A stretch of 59,246 nucleotides of DNA from Paenibacillus sp. HB172176 (GCF_011947265.1 NZ_JAATHD010000031.1:1-59246), one strand, 5' to 3'. Counted from the stretch's first letter, positions 1 through 9,428 are shown. Translations and numbers: made by a program. The notes: generated by a model not told the origin, from the sequence alone.

Positions 1-117
1 CCACAGGGATCGCTTGGCGTACGATGTTCCTTGAAGGAATATCGCTACAACTTTGCTCCTTCAGGAGTAACAACCCAAGAATCCCCCACCTCTTCTAGGT
101 GGAGGGAGTGTTCAAAT
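1..117 (+). mobile_element. Right end of an IS200/IS605-type (TnpB) element with omega/reRNA-like hairpins, partial
   Basis: Three consecutive hairpins are visible: TTCCTTGAAGGAA at 27-39, CTCCT-tc-AGGAG at 56-67, and an imperfect palindrome at 82-106 with one A.C mismatch, followed by GTGTTCAA (109-115). A terminal imperfect hairpin a few bases before a TCAA-type cleavage tetranucleotide is the right-end layout of IS200/IS605 elements, and the upstream hairpins resemble the scaffold of TnpB guide RNA (omega/reRNA). The element body and tnpB, if present, lie left of the window. If the RNA is made, the guide would be the flank after position 115, that is the 5' leader of the next gene. Family assignment is from memory of such ends; the exact boundary is inferred. 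Confidence 0.6.
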
Positions 118-151
118 AAGCTCCAACATTATGACAGAGAGAAGGGGTACT

Positions 152-1693
152 ATGAATTTGAAGAAAAACGCACTGTCAACTTCAATTGCCATTCTATTAA
201 TCATCGCATTGCTTGCCGCATGCGGCGGCAATAACAACAATAACGGGAATGGTTCAAACACCGGAAACGGCAATGCGTCCAGTCCCGGGACGAACGCGAA
301 TAACGAGAAGAAGGTTATCAATCTCGAGATGGTCATGAATACCTCCGGAGCAACGCTGCCGGATAATGACTTCATTAAAACGAAATTGAAAGAGGTGCTT
401 GGCGTCAATCTGACGATTACGCCGGAATCCCAGTTGATGGAGAAGCTGAATGTGCGCGCCGCGGGCAATAATCTGCCTGATCTCATTACCTTCGCAACCG
501 CCAACGACTTCCGCGAATACGCCAAGCGCGGCTTGCTTGCCGATCTTACGCCATACAAGGATAAGCTGGACAAGGTTCAGGACTTTCTGGGCGATGAAGG
601 CTTCACCAAGGCTACGGTAGACGGCAAAGTATACGGCGTCGCAAAAGCAGCTCCCGTGCGAGCTTTCTCCTACTGGATTCGTCAAGATTGGCTGGATCAT
701 CTGGGCTTGTCCATGCCGAAGACGCTGGATGAATTCTATAACGTGCTGCTCGCGTTCACGAAGGACGATCCTGACGGCAATGGCAAGGACGACACTTACG
801 GACTTACCGGGACCTTCGGCGGTCTGCATGCTTTCACGCCGATTCTGGCGACGTTCGGAGCGGCTTCCGAGTATCAGATTCGGGATGGGGAGCTTGTAAA
901 CTTCTATGAGGACCCTCAACTGAAAGAAAGCTTGAAATATATGAAAAAGCTGGCTGATGCGAAGGTGCTCGACCCCGAGCTGCCTACGAATACGGGGCAG
1001 CAGTATTTCGACAAAGTGTATCAAGGCTCGGCCGGAGTCGTCTTCTCGAAATGGACGGAAATGACGAAGGATGACAAAGTGGAAGCTTATAAAACAGCGA
1101 ATCCGAATGCGGAATGGACAATCATTCCTCCATTCGAGGATCATGTGTACGGCGCGGCCGTAGACGCCGAAAATATTGGCGGATCGTCGGGCTATGTCGC
1201 GGTCTCGAAGGCTGCGGGAAGCAATGAAGAGAAGATGAGCCGCATTGTTGATCTGTTCAATTATGTTTCCTACGGCGAAGGCCTGAACATGGTGCAGTAC
1301 GGCTTGGAGGGCGTTCACTATACCTTGGATGGAGACAAGGTAACGCTTACCGACAAATCGGGCGAGGCTGGATTTACATGGATTTATCAACTAATGGGCC
1401 GACCGGAGAAGGAATATCTGTCCACGAAGTTCGCCAAGCAGGCGGAGTGGATCGAGAAGACGGCGGATGCGCCGAAAATTCCGGTCTATGACGGCTATCT
1501 GACTCGTCTGGAGGGCGTGAACTATTCGGATAAGGATCGATTTATTTCCGAGGAGCTGCTCAAGTTCGTTTACGGCAAGAGGGATATCGAGGAATTCGAT
1601 CAATTCACGCAATCGCTTAAGGATATGTTCAAGCTTGACGAGGAAGTCGAACAGTCGAAGCAAACGTTGAAGGAACAAGGTTTATTAAAGTAA
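152..1693 (+). CDS. Sugar ABC transporter substrate-binding lipoprotein (LipO/YtcQ type)
   Basis: 513-residue extracellular solute-binding protein of the family-1 sugar-binding type. The N-terminus has two lysines, a hydrophobic stretch and the lipobox LLAAC, so it should be a lipid-anchored surface protein. An Asn/Gly-rich linker follows. The loop DPDGNGKDD is the Ca-binding-like loop common in Paenibacillus lipoproteins of this group. The ATG at 152 is chosen over the ATG at 131 because AGAAGGGG lies at the right distance before it. No permease genes follow; in such loci they often precede the binding protein, so they may lie left of the window beyond the IS200/IS605-type end, only 36 bp upstream. 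The genes downstream (FAD oxidoreductase, GH42) suggest a galactoside or plant glycan ligand; the ligand itself cannot be read from sequence. Confidence 0.9.
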   Translation: MNLKKNALSTSIAILLIIALLAACGGNNNNNGNGSNTGNGNASSPGTNANNEKKVINLEMVMNTSGATLPDNDFIKTKLKEVLGVNLTITPESQLMEKLNVRAAGNNLPDLITFATANDFREYAKRGLLADLTPYKDKLDKVQDFLGDEGFTKATVDGKVYGVAKAAPVRAFSYWIRQDWLDHLGLSMPKTLDEFYNVLLAFTKDDPDGNGKDDTYGLTGTFGGLHAFTPILATFGAASEYQIRDGELVNFYEDPQLKESLKYMKKLADAKVLDPELPTNTGQQYFDKVYQGSAGVVFSKWTEMTKDDKVEAYKTANPNAEWTIIPPFEDHVYGAAVDAENIGGSSGYVAVSKAAGSNEEKMSRIVDLFNYVSYGEGLNMVQYGLEGVHYTLDGDKVTLTDKSGEAGFTWIYQLMGRPEKEYLSTKFAKQAEWIEKTADAPKIPVYDGYLTRLEGVNYSDKDRFISEELLKFVYGKRDIEEFDQFTQSLKDMFKLDEEVEQSKQTLKEQGLLK

Positions 1694-1705
1694 GAATAAC
1701 GATCG

Positions 1706-1755
1706 GGAAGGACCGCCCGTACGGATGCGCTGGCTTCCGTGCCGCGGTTCTTTCC
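1706..1755 (+). promoter_or_regulatory. Intercistronic stem-loop after the binding-protein gene
   Basis: GGAAGGACCGC (1706-1716) pairs with GCGGTTCTTTCC (1744-1755) with a small bulge, and ACGGA (1721-1725) pairs with TCCGT (1736-1740) inside it. It sits between the lipoprotein gene and the FAD oxidoreductase gene. The weak pyrimidine tail suggests a partial terminator or an RNA 3'-end stabiliser that keeps lipoprotein output above that of downstream genes. The function is inferred. Confidence 0.6.
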
Positions 1756-1776
1756 TCTGCCAAGGGGATGAGCGAG

Positions 1777-3612
1777 ATGAAAGAAACGACGATGGAAACG
1801 ATAGAAGCGGACGTGCATGTCGCCGGAGGAGGCATCTCCGGCGTTGCGGCGGCGCTGGCGGCTGCCCGCAACGGCGCGAGGGTTGTCTTATGCCAGGATC
1901 GGTCGGTGCTCGGCGGGAACGCCTCTTCCGAAATTCGCATGCATATTGTCGGGGCGGCCCATTCCAAACGAGGCAAGCCGCTGGAAACGGAGGCGAGAGA
2001 AGGGGGAATCATTGAGGAAATTTTGCTGGAATGCGCCGTTCGCAATCCGCAGCGAAGCGCGTCGATGCTGGATCTCATCCTGTACGAGAAATGCCGCGCG
2101 GAGCCGAATCTGAGGCTGATGCTGAATACCGCCGTTACGGGCGCGACGATGGATGGAAGTCGGATCGTGTCGGTGCAGGCTGCCAGGGAAAGCACGGAGC
2201 ATCGCTTCGACATCATCGCCTCCGTCTTTATGGACTGCACGGGTGACGGCCGCCTGGGCAAGGAGGCGGGGGCGAGGTTCACGACGGGCAGGGAAGCCTC
2301 AAGCGAGTACGGCGAATCACATGCCGGCGAGGAAGCGGACAGCTACCGACTTGGCTCATCGCTCTTGTTCACGGCGCGAGATATGGGGAAGGAGATGAGA
2401 TTTATTCCGCCGGTCTGGGCGAAGCGCTATACGGAGGAGGATTTGCAATACCGCGGCCATTCCTCCTGGGAATACGGCTATTGGTGGGTGGAATTCGGTG
2501 GCATGCTGGATACGATAGCGGATAATGAATCCATTCGGGACGAGCTGCTGGCGATCATGATGGGTGTCTGGGATCATATCAAGAACAGCGGCCATCATCC
2601 CGAATCCGCGAACTGGGCGCTGGACTGGTTCGGCTTCTTGCCCGGCAAGCGGGAATCGCGGCGATTCATCGGGCAGCATCTGCTGACGCAATCCGATCTG
2701 GAGAATGCCGTTCACTTCGAGGATGTCGTGGCGTTCGGCGGATGGCCGATGGACACGCATCCTCCGCAAGGCATCGAAGCCAGGGATCTGAGTCCCGCCA
2801 ATCAGCCCCATACTCATTATGTGTACGGCATCCCGCTCCGTGCGATGATCAGCGCCAACATCGATAATCTGATGTTCGTCGGGCGCAACATATCCGCAAC
2901 GCATATCGCGTTCTCCTCTACTCGGGTGATGGCCACCTGCGGCGTGATGGGACAAGGCGCGGGCACCTTCGCCGCCTTGGCGGCCAGAGAGGGACTTCCG
3001 CTGGAGGAGGCGCGGCTGAGCAAGGCTTTGGTTCGCAAAACGCAGCAGCAGCTGATTCGCCAGGATGCCTATCTTCCCGGCATCGAACCGGAGCTTCGTA
3101 ATCTGGCTTCCCTGGCGACGGTGCGGGCATCCTCCGAGCAGCCGGAGGGACGGGCGTCGAATGTCATTGACGGTCATACTCGAGCCATGCATGGGGATAG
3201 GGGAGTGCGGGAGGATCTGGCCGTCCCTGGTACGCATCGCTGGATGTCGCTGCCGCTGCCGCTGGATCACTTGCCCTGGATCGAGCTGGAATGGGCGGAG
3301 TCCGTTTCCTTGCGAGAGCTTGCAATTGTGCTGGACACCGGCATGCATCGGCGACTGACGCTGACGCACGAGACTCATTTGCACAAGCAGTTGGAATGGG
3401 GACCGCAGCCGGAGACGCTGAAGTCGTTCCGCGTAATCGCATACTTGGCGGATGCGCCTGAGGAAGAGCGCGAGATCGCTCGAATAGAAGATAATTACCA
3501 GCGGCAAGTGGTCATCCCTGTCGAGGCGGAGCGGGTCGTCAGGCTTCGCATAGAGGTTCTGAGCACCAACGGTTTGGATCATGCCCGAATATTCGAAATC
3601 AGATTATTTTAG
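1777..3612 (+). CDS. FAD-dependent oxidoreductase with C-terminal galactose-binding-like domain
   Basis: 611 residues. The N-terminus is a Rossmann fold with the dinucleotide-binding motif GGGISG (about residues 17-22) followed by an acidic strand end, as in the FAD_oxidored family (PF12831). A second FAD-contact region, NLMFVGRNIS, lies near residue 370. The last ~155 residues start with VRASSEQPEGRASNVIDG and look like an F5/8 type C (discoidin-like) carbohydrate-binding beta-sandwich. There is no signal peptide, so it should be cytoplasmic. It lies between a sugar-binding lipoprotein and a GH42 beta-galactosidase, with 12 bp to the latter, so it probably oxidises a sugar or glycoside. ATG 1777 has AAGGGG eight bases upstream; ATG 1768 lies too close to that site. 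Members of this family in sugar loci have no well-defined reaction. Confidence 0.8.
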   Translation: MKETTMETIEADVHVAGGGISGVAAALAAARNGARVVLCQDRSVLGGNASSEIRMHIVGAAHSKRGKPLETEAREGGIIEEILLECAVRNPQRSASMLDLILYEKCRAEPNLRLMLNTAVTGATMDGSRIVSVQAARESTEHRFDIIASVFMDCTGDGRLGKEAGARFTTGREASSEYGESHAGEEADSYRLGSSLLFTARDMGKEMRFIPPVWAKRYTEEDLQYRGHSSWEYGYWWVEFGGMLDTIADNESIRDELLAIMMGVWDHIKNSGHHPESANWALDWFGFLPGKRESRRFIGQHLLTQSDLENAVHFEDVVAFGGWPMDTHPPQGIEARDLSPANQPHTHYVYGIPLRAMISANIDNLMFVGRNISATHIAFSSTRVMATCGVMGQGAGTFAALAAREGLPLEEARLSKALVRKTQQQLIRQDAYLPGIEPELRNLASLATVRASSEQPEGRASNVIDGHTRAMHGDRGVREDLAVPGTHRWMSLPLPLDHLPWIELEWAESVSLRELAIVLDTGMHRRLTLTHETHLHKQLEWGPQPETLKSFRVIAYLADAPEEEREIARIEDNYQRQVVIPVEAERVVRLRIEVLSTNGLDHARIFEIRLF

Positions 3613-3624
3613 GAGGATTTGAGG

Positions 3625-5709
3625 ATGATAAAGCGTTACCCGCCGATTAACGGCAGCTTGCCTGCGCTTATGCACGGCGCGGATTATAGCCCGGAGCAAT
3701 GGCTGGACCAGCCGGAGTTGCTTCAGGAAGATATTCGCTTGATGCGGCTGGCCAAGACGAATGTGATGGCGGTCGGCATCTTCTCCTGGTCGGCGCTGGA
3801 GTCCGAGGAGGGCGTGTTCTCCTTCGACTGGCTGGATCGGCTGCTGGACCGTTTCGCCGCGAACGGGATATTCGCCTGGCTGTCGACGCCGAGCGCGGCG
3901 AGACCGGCCTGGATGTCGGAGAAATATACAGAGGTGCTTCGCGTCGGCGCCAACCGCGTGCGCAATTTGCACGGCTTCCGGCACAACCATTGCTATACCT
4001 CGCCAATCTATCGGAAGAAGGTTCGTCTGATCAACAGCAAGCTGGCCGAGCGATACTCGGAGCATCCGGCGGTCATCGGCTGGCATATCTCCAATGAATA
4101 CGGCGGCGAATGTCATTGCCCGCTCTGTCAGGAGGCATTCCGGGAATGGCTGAAGGCGAAATATGGCACGCTGGAAGCGTTGAATCGGGCCTGGTGGACC
4201 TCGTTCTGGAGCCATTCCTATACCTCCTGGAGCCAGGTCGAGTCACCCTCTCCTCACGGCGAGAACAAGACGCATGGCCTGAACATCGACTGGCGCCGAT
4301 TCGTTACGGATCAAACCGTAGATTTCTGCCGGCAGGAGATCGTGCCGCTCAAGGCGGCAAATTCCGAGCTTCCCGTTACGACGAATCTGATGCGCTGGTA
4401 TGGCGGATTGGATTACAGGAAATTCGCCGATGTCATCGATGTGGTGTCTTGGAACGCCTATCCGGAGTGGCATCAGCATCCAAGCGATCAAGGGGACGGC
4501 GATATGGCCGCCGAGATTGCGTTCAATCATGATCTGTTCCGCTCGATCAAGGGCGGCAAGCCGTTCGTGCTGATGGAGAGCACTCCGAGTCTGACCAACT
4601 GGCAGCCTGTCAGCAAGCTGAAGCGGCCGGGCATGCATAAGCTGTCGTCTCTTCAAGCGGTCGCCCATGGCGCGGACGGCGTCCAGTATTTCCAGTGGAG
4701 GAAGAGTCGCGGCTCCTTCGAGAAATTTCATGGCGCCGTTGTCGACCATGCCGGTCATGAGCATACGCGGGTGTTCGGGGATGTCGCCGACGTTGGCGAT
4801 TCTTTGGAGCGGTTGACGGAAGTGACGGGCACGACGGTGGATGCCAAGACGGCCATTCTGGCGGATTGGGATAATCGCTGGGCGGTCAATGACGCGAAGG
4901 GGCCGCGTAATAGCGGGCTTCATTACGAGGGAACGGTCATGCAGCATTACAGGGCGTTCTGGAGGCTTGGCATAGCCGTTGACGTCATTGGCAGAGAGGA
5001 TGATTTCTCGAAATATAAGCTGATCATCGCACCGATGCAATATATGCTGGATGATGCGGCGGGTGCGCGGATCGAAGCCTTCGTGGAGAATGGCGGCACC
5101 TTTGTTGCGACCTATTGGTCGGGCATTGTCGACGAGAACGATCTGTGCCATCTTGGCGGCTTTCCCGGACCGCTGCGCAGAACGCTTGGCATCTGGTCGG
5201 AGGAGATTGAGGGGCTGTACGATCATGATCGGAATGCTCTGGCCTTCCTCGAAGGAAACTCGCTGGGTCTATCCGGGGCGTTCGATTCCCATGAGCTGTG
5301 CGAGTTGATTCATCTGGAAGGAGCCGAGGCGCTGGCGGTTTATCGGGCTGATTTCTACGCGGGCCGACCAGCTTTAACCGTTCATGCCTTCGGCAGGGGC
5401 AAAGCCTACTATCTGGCGACGAGAGCGAGTGAGCCGTTCTACAAGCCCTTCTATACCGAGGTGGCGAAAGCGGCGGGGATTGAACGGGCGCTCGAGACCG
5501 AACTCCCGACAGGCGTAACCGCTCAGGCTCGCACGGATGGGGAGAACGACTATGTATTCGTGATGAATTTCAGCGGACGGGCGCAGGAAATTCGCTTGGA
5601 TGACCGCCGTTATACAGATTTGGAGACCGGAGAGCCGAGCGGCCCGAAGCTTGCTTTGGATGCGAACGGCGTACGAATCTTGAAGCGCTCTGCCATCGAG
5701 AACGAATAA
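3625..5709 (+). CDS. Beta-galactosidase, glycoside hydrolase family 42
   Basis: 694-residue cytoplasmic retaining beta-galactosidase (clan GH-A). The N-terminal TIM barrel opens with HGADYSPEQW, typical of GH42. The acid/base is Glu158 in WHISNEYGGECHC, where the nearby Cys pairs (CHCPLC) form the family zinc site. The nucleophile is Glu318 in FVLMESTPS. The central trimerisation domain (about 395-610) and short C-terminal beta domain are present, so the length is complete. AGGAGG at 3611-3616 is eight bases before ATG 3625; a TTG at 3619 is in frame but too close. It is the third gene of the operon and should split the disaccharide imported by the transporter that the first gene serves. GH42 also includes alpha-L-arabinopyranosidases, so the exact sugar is open. 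Confidence 0.92.
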   Translation: MIKRYPPINGSLPALMHGADYSPEQWLDQPELLQEDIRLMRLAKTNVMAVGIFSWSALESEEGVFSFDWLDRLLDRFAANGIFAWLSTPSAARPAWMSEKYTEVLRVGANRVRNLHGFRHNHCYTSPIYRKKVRLINSKLAERYSEHPAVIGWHISNEYGGECHCPLCQEAFREWLKAKYGTLEALNRAWWTSFWSHSYTSWSQVESPSPHGENKTHGLNIDWRRFVTDQTVDFCRQEIVPLKAANSELPVTTNLMRWYGGLDYRKFADVIDVVSWNAYPEWHQHPSDQGDGDMAAEIAFNHDLFRSIKGGKPFVLMESTPSLTNWQPVSKLKRPGMHKLSSLQAVAHGADGVQYFQWRKSRGSFEKFHGAVVDHAGHEHTRVFGDVADVGDSLERLTEVTGTTVDAKTAILADWDNRWAVNDAKGPRNSGLHYEGTVMQHYRAFWRLGIAVDVIGREDDFSKYKLIIAPMQYMLDDAAGARIEAFVENGGTFVATYWSGIVDENDLCHLGGFPGPLRRTLGIWSEEIEGLYDHDRNALAFLEGNSLGLSGAFDSHELCELIHLEGAEALAVYRADFYAGRPALTVHAFGRGKAYYLATRASEPFYKPFYTEVAKAAGIERALETELPTGVTAQARTDGENDYVFVMNFSGRAQEIRLDDRRYTDLETGEPSGPKLALDANGVRILKRSAIENE

Positions 5710-5716
5710 GGCTGAC

Positions 5717-6808
5717 TTAATTCAGAAACTCCAGACCTGTGTTTCTCATCGTAATATAGAAGGTATATTTGATTTCGGCATTCTTGAACATATCCGGCCA
5801 TTTGTCGAATTCGGAAGGGTGAAGACGATCGCGGAAGTGATTGCCGAAGCCGAAAATATCCGCTCCCTTTGCCTGTGTTTTTGCGAACATGGAGTCCGCG
5901 TTCGTAGACAGAATTGATTTCAGCTCGGCGACAATCCCGGCTACATCCTGATGTTGGAAGCTGGAGCGGTCGACTAATGTTGTAACCAGCGAGCAATGTA
6001 GTTGGATTAGCGGCTTTCCGTTTTTAAGAGATGTTTGCATATGCATGTGATTGTGAAGAATTCTAACGTCGGCCCGATTCATTAATTCCACTTCGGAATC
6101 ATGAAAGCGATGGGTGAAAATTTCATACAACAAAGATTCTTCTTTATTTAATTGGCCAACGAGCTTTCCTTGCATGAAAATCGCATTCCCGGTCAGGACG
6201 AAGGAGTTCTGGCTGCCTTCCGTCAAAAACGGGATAAGGTTGGCGTGCAAAGGATTGTACAGCTTCGAGTAAACTTCCCATAATAAGGTTTTGTTCTTGC
6301 GCGGGATGCCGCCGGCGTAAGGCTCGAAAAAAAGCTTCGTGTAAATGCCCGAAAGCTCTCCCGTCGGATTAGGCACGGTGAAAATCCGCTCCATCTTGCC
6401 TTTGACAACCGCCACTACCGCGTCTAGCGGGATGGAGCGTTCTCTGACGGCGAATTCCAAATAAGGCGAAAGCCCGGATTGAGCCAGGGATTCATCCAAT
6501 AACAGGGCGCGTGTAGAAGATGATTCCACTGATTTGGGGAGCTTGTACCTCATTTTGTTGATCGCATCGGGGACGGTGCGCCCGCTCTGGCTCATGACGA
6601 AGAAGTCTTTCTTCGTCGACTCCTGCGTTGCGCTAGGGAGCGGAAACCGCAGCCATACCTTAAGCGTGGATTCGGATGTTTTTTCGAGTCCCATCGCGCC
6701 CACCAGAAGGCGATTATCAACATCCTTGGCATCCCAGCATCCGGACAGCAAGGGCAGAACGCAACAGCCCGCAACCATCCATCTTAGCAGCTTGCTTTTT
6801 CCTCGCAT
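5717..6808 (-). CDS. Ger(x)C family spore germination lipoprotein (germinant receptor C subunit)
   Basis: 363 residues with a signal peptide and the lipobox LLSGC followed by WDAKDVDNR, the hallmark of the Ger(x)C family. It is the lipoprotein subunit of a GerA-type germinant receptor in the spore inner membrane. It is the last gene of a leftward A-B-C operon, two bases after the B gene. It converges on the GH42 gene with only seven bases between the stop codons and no clear terminator there. Length is normal for the family. The germinant is not predictable from sequence. Confidence 0.93.
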   Translation of the reverse strand: MRGKSKLLRWMVAGCCVLPLLSGCWDAKDVDNRLLVGAMGLEKTSESTLKVWLRFPLPSATQESTKKDFFVMSQSGRTVPDAINKMRYKLPKSVESSSTRALLLDESLAQSGLSPYLEFAVRERSIPLDAVVAVVKGKMERIFTVPNPTGELSGIYTKLFFEPYAGGIPRKNKTLLWEVYSKLYNPLHANLIPFLTEGSQNSFVLTGNAIFMQGKLVGQLNKEESLLYEIFTHRFHDSEVELMNRADVRILHNHMHMQTSLKNGKPLIQLHCSLVTTLVDRSSFQHQDVAGIVAELKSILSTNADSMFAKTQAKGADIFGFGNHFRDRLHPSEFDKWPDMFKNAEIKYTFYITMRNTGLEFLN

Positions 6809-6810
6809 GG

Positions 6811-7911
6811 TTATTCCCCCGCTTCAAGCTTCTTCTTTCCATAGGCTAAAGCAAGCATGCCCAGCAACGGAAAGAAGAACATAACATAGAATCTGCAGCC
6901 AAACGTCAACAGGATCATATTCTCTACCGTTCTCCAGGAAGGGATAGCCGTTGCCGCCGCATACACAATAAGAGAAAGACAAGTATATAGGATCTTCTTG
7001 TTGGCCCGAGGCATGAAAATTTTCATCATTTCGCCGATCGCATGCAGCTTCAAAGCCATGATGAGCAGCAGATAGAACATGATGGCCGAGACGAAAATAG
7101 CGGTCAAATTTTCAAATACAAGCCAATAATGCGTAATGGTATCCATTTTGGATATGAATGGAAAGGTTAATCTTTGGCTTAGCTCTCTGCCGAAGGTCAT
7201 GACCGGCAAATAGATATAGCTCGCAATGAAAGGGAAAGCGCAAAGGAGGGAAAAAGCGTAGCTTTTCCATGCGCTTTGCGCGGAGGAACGCGTATAGGTC
7301 CCGATAAACGAGGTGATGGCAAAGCCCATCCAAAGGAATGATCCGGCATAGAATCCCTTGTCCCGTAAGAAATCGCCGTTGGTTCTCATCCATGGCATGC
7401 CAAGCACCCACTTCACGTCGCTAAGGCCGATGAGCAACAGACAGAAGGTAAACAAGAATCCTAACAGAAAAAAAATTCGCGCCGCTCGCACAATCGGCAT
7501 CATACCGGCAAATGCAAGCGCGGCAGGAGCCAGCAGCATTCCGTTCAGAAAAGAAATGGGAGTGGTCGGCAGTATCGTCATGGTGATCATCTCAGTGTAG
7601 GCTCTCAGCATAATAACGAGAGCTATGATGAGAAAAAGCAAAACGGGAGCGGCCAACAGGGAGGCTCCCCATGTGCCGAGAGCGGATTGAATCCGGGCAA
7701 TCATGTTCCCGCCATCGAGCCTTGCGAGCAATCGGCTATACAGGAATGAGCTGGCCAAGGCTCCTGCCGTCCAGATTGCAAGCGGAATCCAGTAGGCTCC
7801 CTCGGTGCTCTGAATGATGAAGTTTGGATAGATGAAGCCTGCCGAAGCGCCGGCATACAGCATTTGAATGGCGATCATTTCGTACCGCTTAACAGACAAG
7901 GGTTGTTTCAT
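6811..7911 (-). CDS. GerAB-type germination permease (germinant receptor B subunit)
   Basis: 366 residues, almost wholly hydrophobic with about ten membrane segments, of the endospore germination permease family within the APC superfamily (GerAB/XynB type). The N-terminus SVKRYEMIAIQMLYAGAS resembles the TM1 entry of GerAB proteins, where the ligand is bound in known members. It lies between the A and C subunit genes of the leftward operon. Start ATG 7911 has GGAG upstream (AGAAGGAGCTC). A complete A, B and C set suggests a functional receptor. Confidence 0.92.
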   Translation of the reverse strand: MKQPLSVKRYEMIAIQMLYAGASAGFIYPNFIIQSTEGAYWIPLAIWTAGALASSFLYSRLLARLDGGNMIARIQSALGTWGASLLAAPVLLFLIIALVIMLRAYTEMITMTILPTTPISFLNGMLLAPAALAFAGMMPIVRAARIFFLLGFLFTFCLLLIGLSDVKWVLGMPWMRTNGDFLRDKGFYAGSFLWMGFAITSFIGTYTRSSAQSAWKSYAFSLLCAFPFIASYIYLPVMTFGRELSQRLTFPFISKMDTITHYWLVFENLTAIFVSAIMFYLLLIMALKLHAIGEMMKIFMPRANKKILYTCLSLIVYAAATAIPSWRTVENMILLTFGCRFYVMFFFPLLGMLALAYGKKKLEAGE

Positions 7912-7948
7912 AAATGAGCTCCTTCTCGATGCATGGGCTGAGAGCGGG

Positions 7949-9322
7949 TCAAGACGGCTTGGTTCTTTTCTTGGGCAAGAGCGATGTCAGGTACGGCGCT
8001 CCGAATGACTCCAGGCAGCTAAGGTAGATAATGAGACAGGAGAAGCAGAAGACAATTCCGAGCAATCCCGCGATTGAGGCCCCGATTACGATGAAATATT
8101 TTAAAATGCGTTGAACCAGCCCCATTTGGTAATCGATCACAATGTAATTGGAAATGGCTGTTGTCGCCACGATAATGACGAGCAAGTGGCTGACAATATG
8201 AGCCTGGATAATCGCTTGGCCAAGCACGACGCCTCCTACCATCGTGACGGTCGAGCTTATCGTCTTGGGAAGACGCAAGCCGGCTTCCGTAATCAAGTCA
8301 ATAACGATAAGCATCAATATCGTCTCTATGAACACGGGGTAGGGGACAGCCTCGCGACTGGCGGAAGCGGCCAGAGAAATTTCAAGCCGATTGACATCCA
8401 CATTAATCGATGTGAGCGCTACATATAAAGCGGGAAGAAACAAATTCAGGAACATGGCAATAAACCGCAGGGAAAGAAGGAAATAGGCGACATAAGGATT
8501 CATGTAATCGTCTTCGGGCGAATGCCAAAAATCCGTATAGACAGAAGGCAAGCTGAGAGCGAACGGAGATCCGTCGACCATGATGACGGCTTTTCCTTTC
8601 AGCAAATCCGTGGCTGCGTGGTCGGGTCTTTCCGTCGATATTCCCAGAGGGAACAAATGCATTCGTTTTTTGGACGACAGCAGCTTTAGAAGCTGATTAA
8701 TATCGCGAAGTCCGGTAATGTTGATTTGCTTTAATTTCTCCTGCAGATGCGACAGCAGCAGAGCATTCATGGCTCCTTCATAGTAGAACAAAGCGACTCG
8801 TGTATGACTGGCCGAACCGATAACGGTTTCCCACATTTTCAGTTGCGAGGAGCGGATTTGCTGCCGGATCAGCGCAACGTTGGTATCAAGGTTCTCGATG
8901 AACGCGTTCATAGGTCCTTGAAGCACATTTTCGGTAATGGGTGTACTAACGGCTCTCTGCTGAACCTCGGATATGTTCACAATAATGCCGGTGGAAGAAG
9001 CATGCTTGCATAGAATGGCCGATCCATGGCAAATCGCTTCCATGCAGCTTTGAAAATCGCCTTCCGTTGGATTCGTGCCGTAATATTGTCCCAACTGAAC
9101 AAGCAGATTTTGTTCATCGATGCCTTCAAGGGAATAAATTAATTTTTGCGAAGAGCAGAGGGATTGCAGATAACAAATAAACCAGTCGCCCGAATCGCGC
9201 ATTCCAAAGGGGATCGCTTTATAATCTGCCGAATTCGCGAAAGCATCCTGCAAGAGAGTAAATAAAGGGAGCTCCTTCGATTGTTCGCTTAATCGGAATG
9301 TCGATGAAAGGAGATCTGGCAT
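7949..9322 (-). CDS. GerAA-type spore germination protein (germinant receptor A subunit)
   Basis: 457 residues of the GerA family: a soluble N-terminal half (about 1-280) and a C-terminal part with roughly five membrane segments containing the conserved VTSINVDVNRLEISLAASR-like and LPKTISSTVTMVGGVVLGQA stretches. In known systems A subunits oligomerise into a nutrient-gated ion channel in the spore membrane. It is the first gene of the leftward operon; GGAGG lies about seven bases before ATG 9322. It is a clear paralogue of the product of 9492-10832, which starts a mirror-image operon on the other strand. Confidence 0.93.
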   Translation of the reverse strand: MPDLLSSTFRLSEQSKELPLFTLLQDAFANSADYKAIPFGMRDSGDWFICYLQSLCSSQKLIYSLEGIDEQNLLVQLGQYYGTNPTEGDFQSCMEAICHGSAILCKHASSTGIIVNISEVQQRAVSTPITENVLQGPMNAFIENLDTNVALIRQQIRSSQLKMWETVIGSASHTRVALFYYEGAMNALLLSHLQEKLKQINITGLRDINQLLKLLSSKKRMHLFPLGISTERPDHAATDLLKGKAVIMVDGSPFALSLPSVYTDFWHSPEDDYMNPYVAYFLLSLRFIAMFLNLFLPALYVALTSINVDVNRLEISLAASASREAVPYPVFIETILMLIVIDLITEAGLRLPKTISSTVTMVGGVVLGQAIIQAHIVSHLLVIIVATTAISNYIVIDYQMGLVQRILKYFIVIGASIAGLLGIVFCFSCLIIYLSCLESFGAPYLTSLLPKKRTKPS

Positions 9323-9364
9323 GGCGATACCTCCGAAATGAACCTGAACATGGAATCATAAGAG

Positions 9365-9393
9365 TAAACTGCCCTGCTATACCGTTTTTATAC
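9365..9393 (-). promoter_or_regulatory. Sigma-G-like promoter for the leftward ger operon
   Basis: Read on the minus strand, GTATA (9393-9389) is followed after 17 bases by CAGTTTA (9371-9365). This fits the forespore sigma-G pattern (-35 GHATR, -10 CATNHTA) with one mismatch in the -10. It lies 43 bases upstream of the A-subunit ATG, which is the expected place, since ger operons are made in the forespore. Confidence 0.5.
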
Positions 9394-9428
9394 AGAGCAG
9401 TTGATTCGCCCGTATAAGCCATTTTATC

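Noticed and set aside
254..1390. Long open frame on the minus strand inside the first lipoprotein gene
   Set aside because: It is a shadow of codon bias in the real gene, has no ribosome site, and its arginine/isoleucine-rich product matches no known family. Similar antisense frames at 4243-5226, 22916-24289, 51839-53044 and 56988-58310 were dropped for the same reason.
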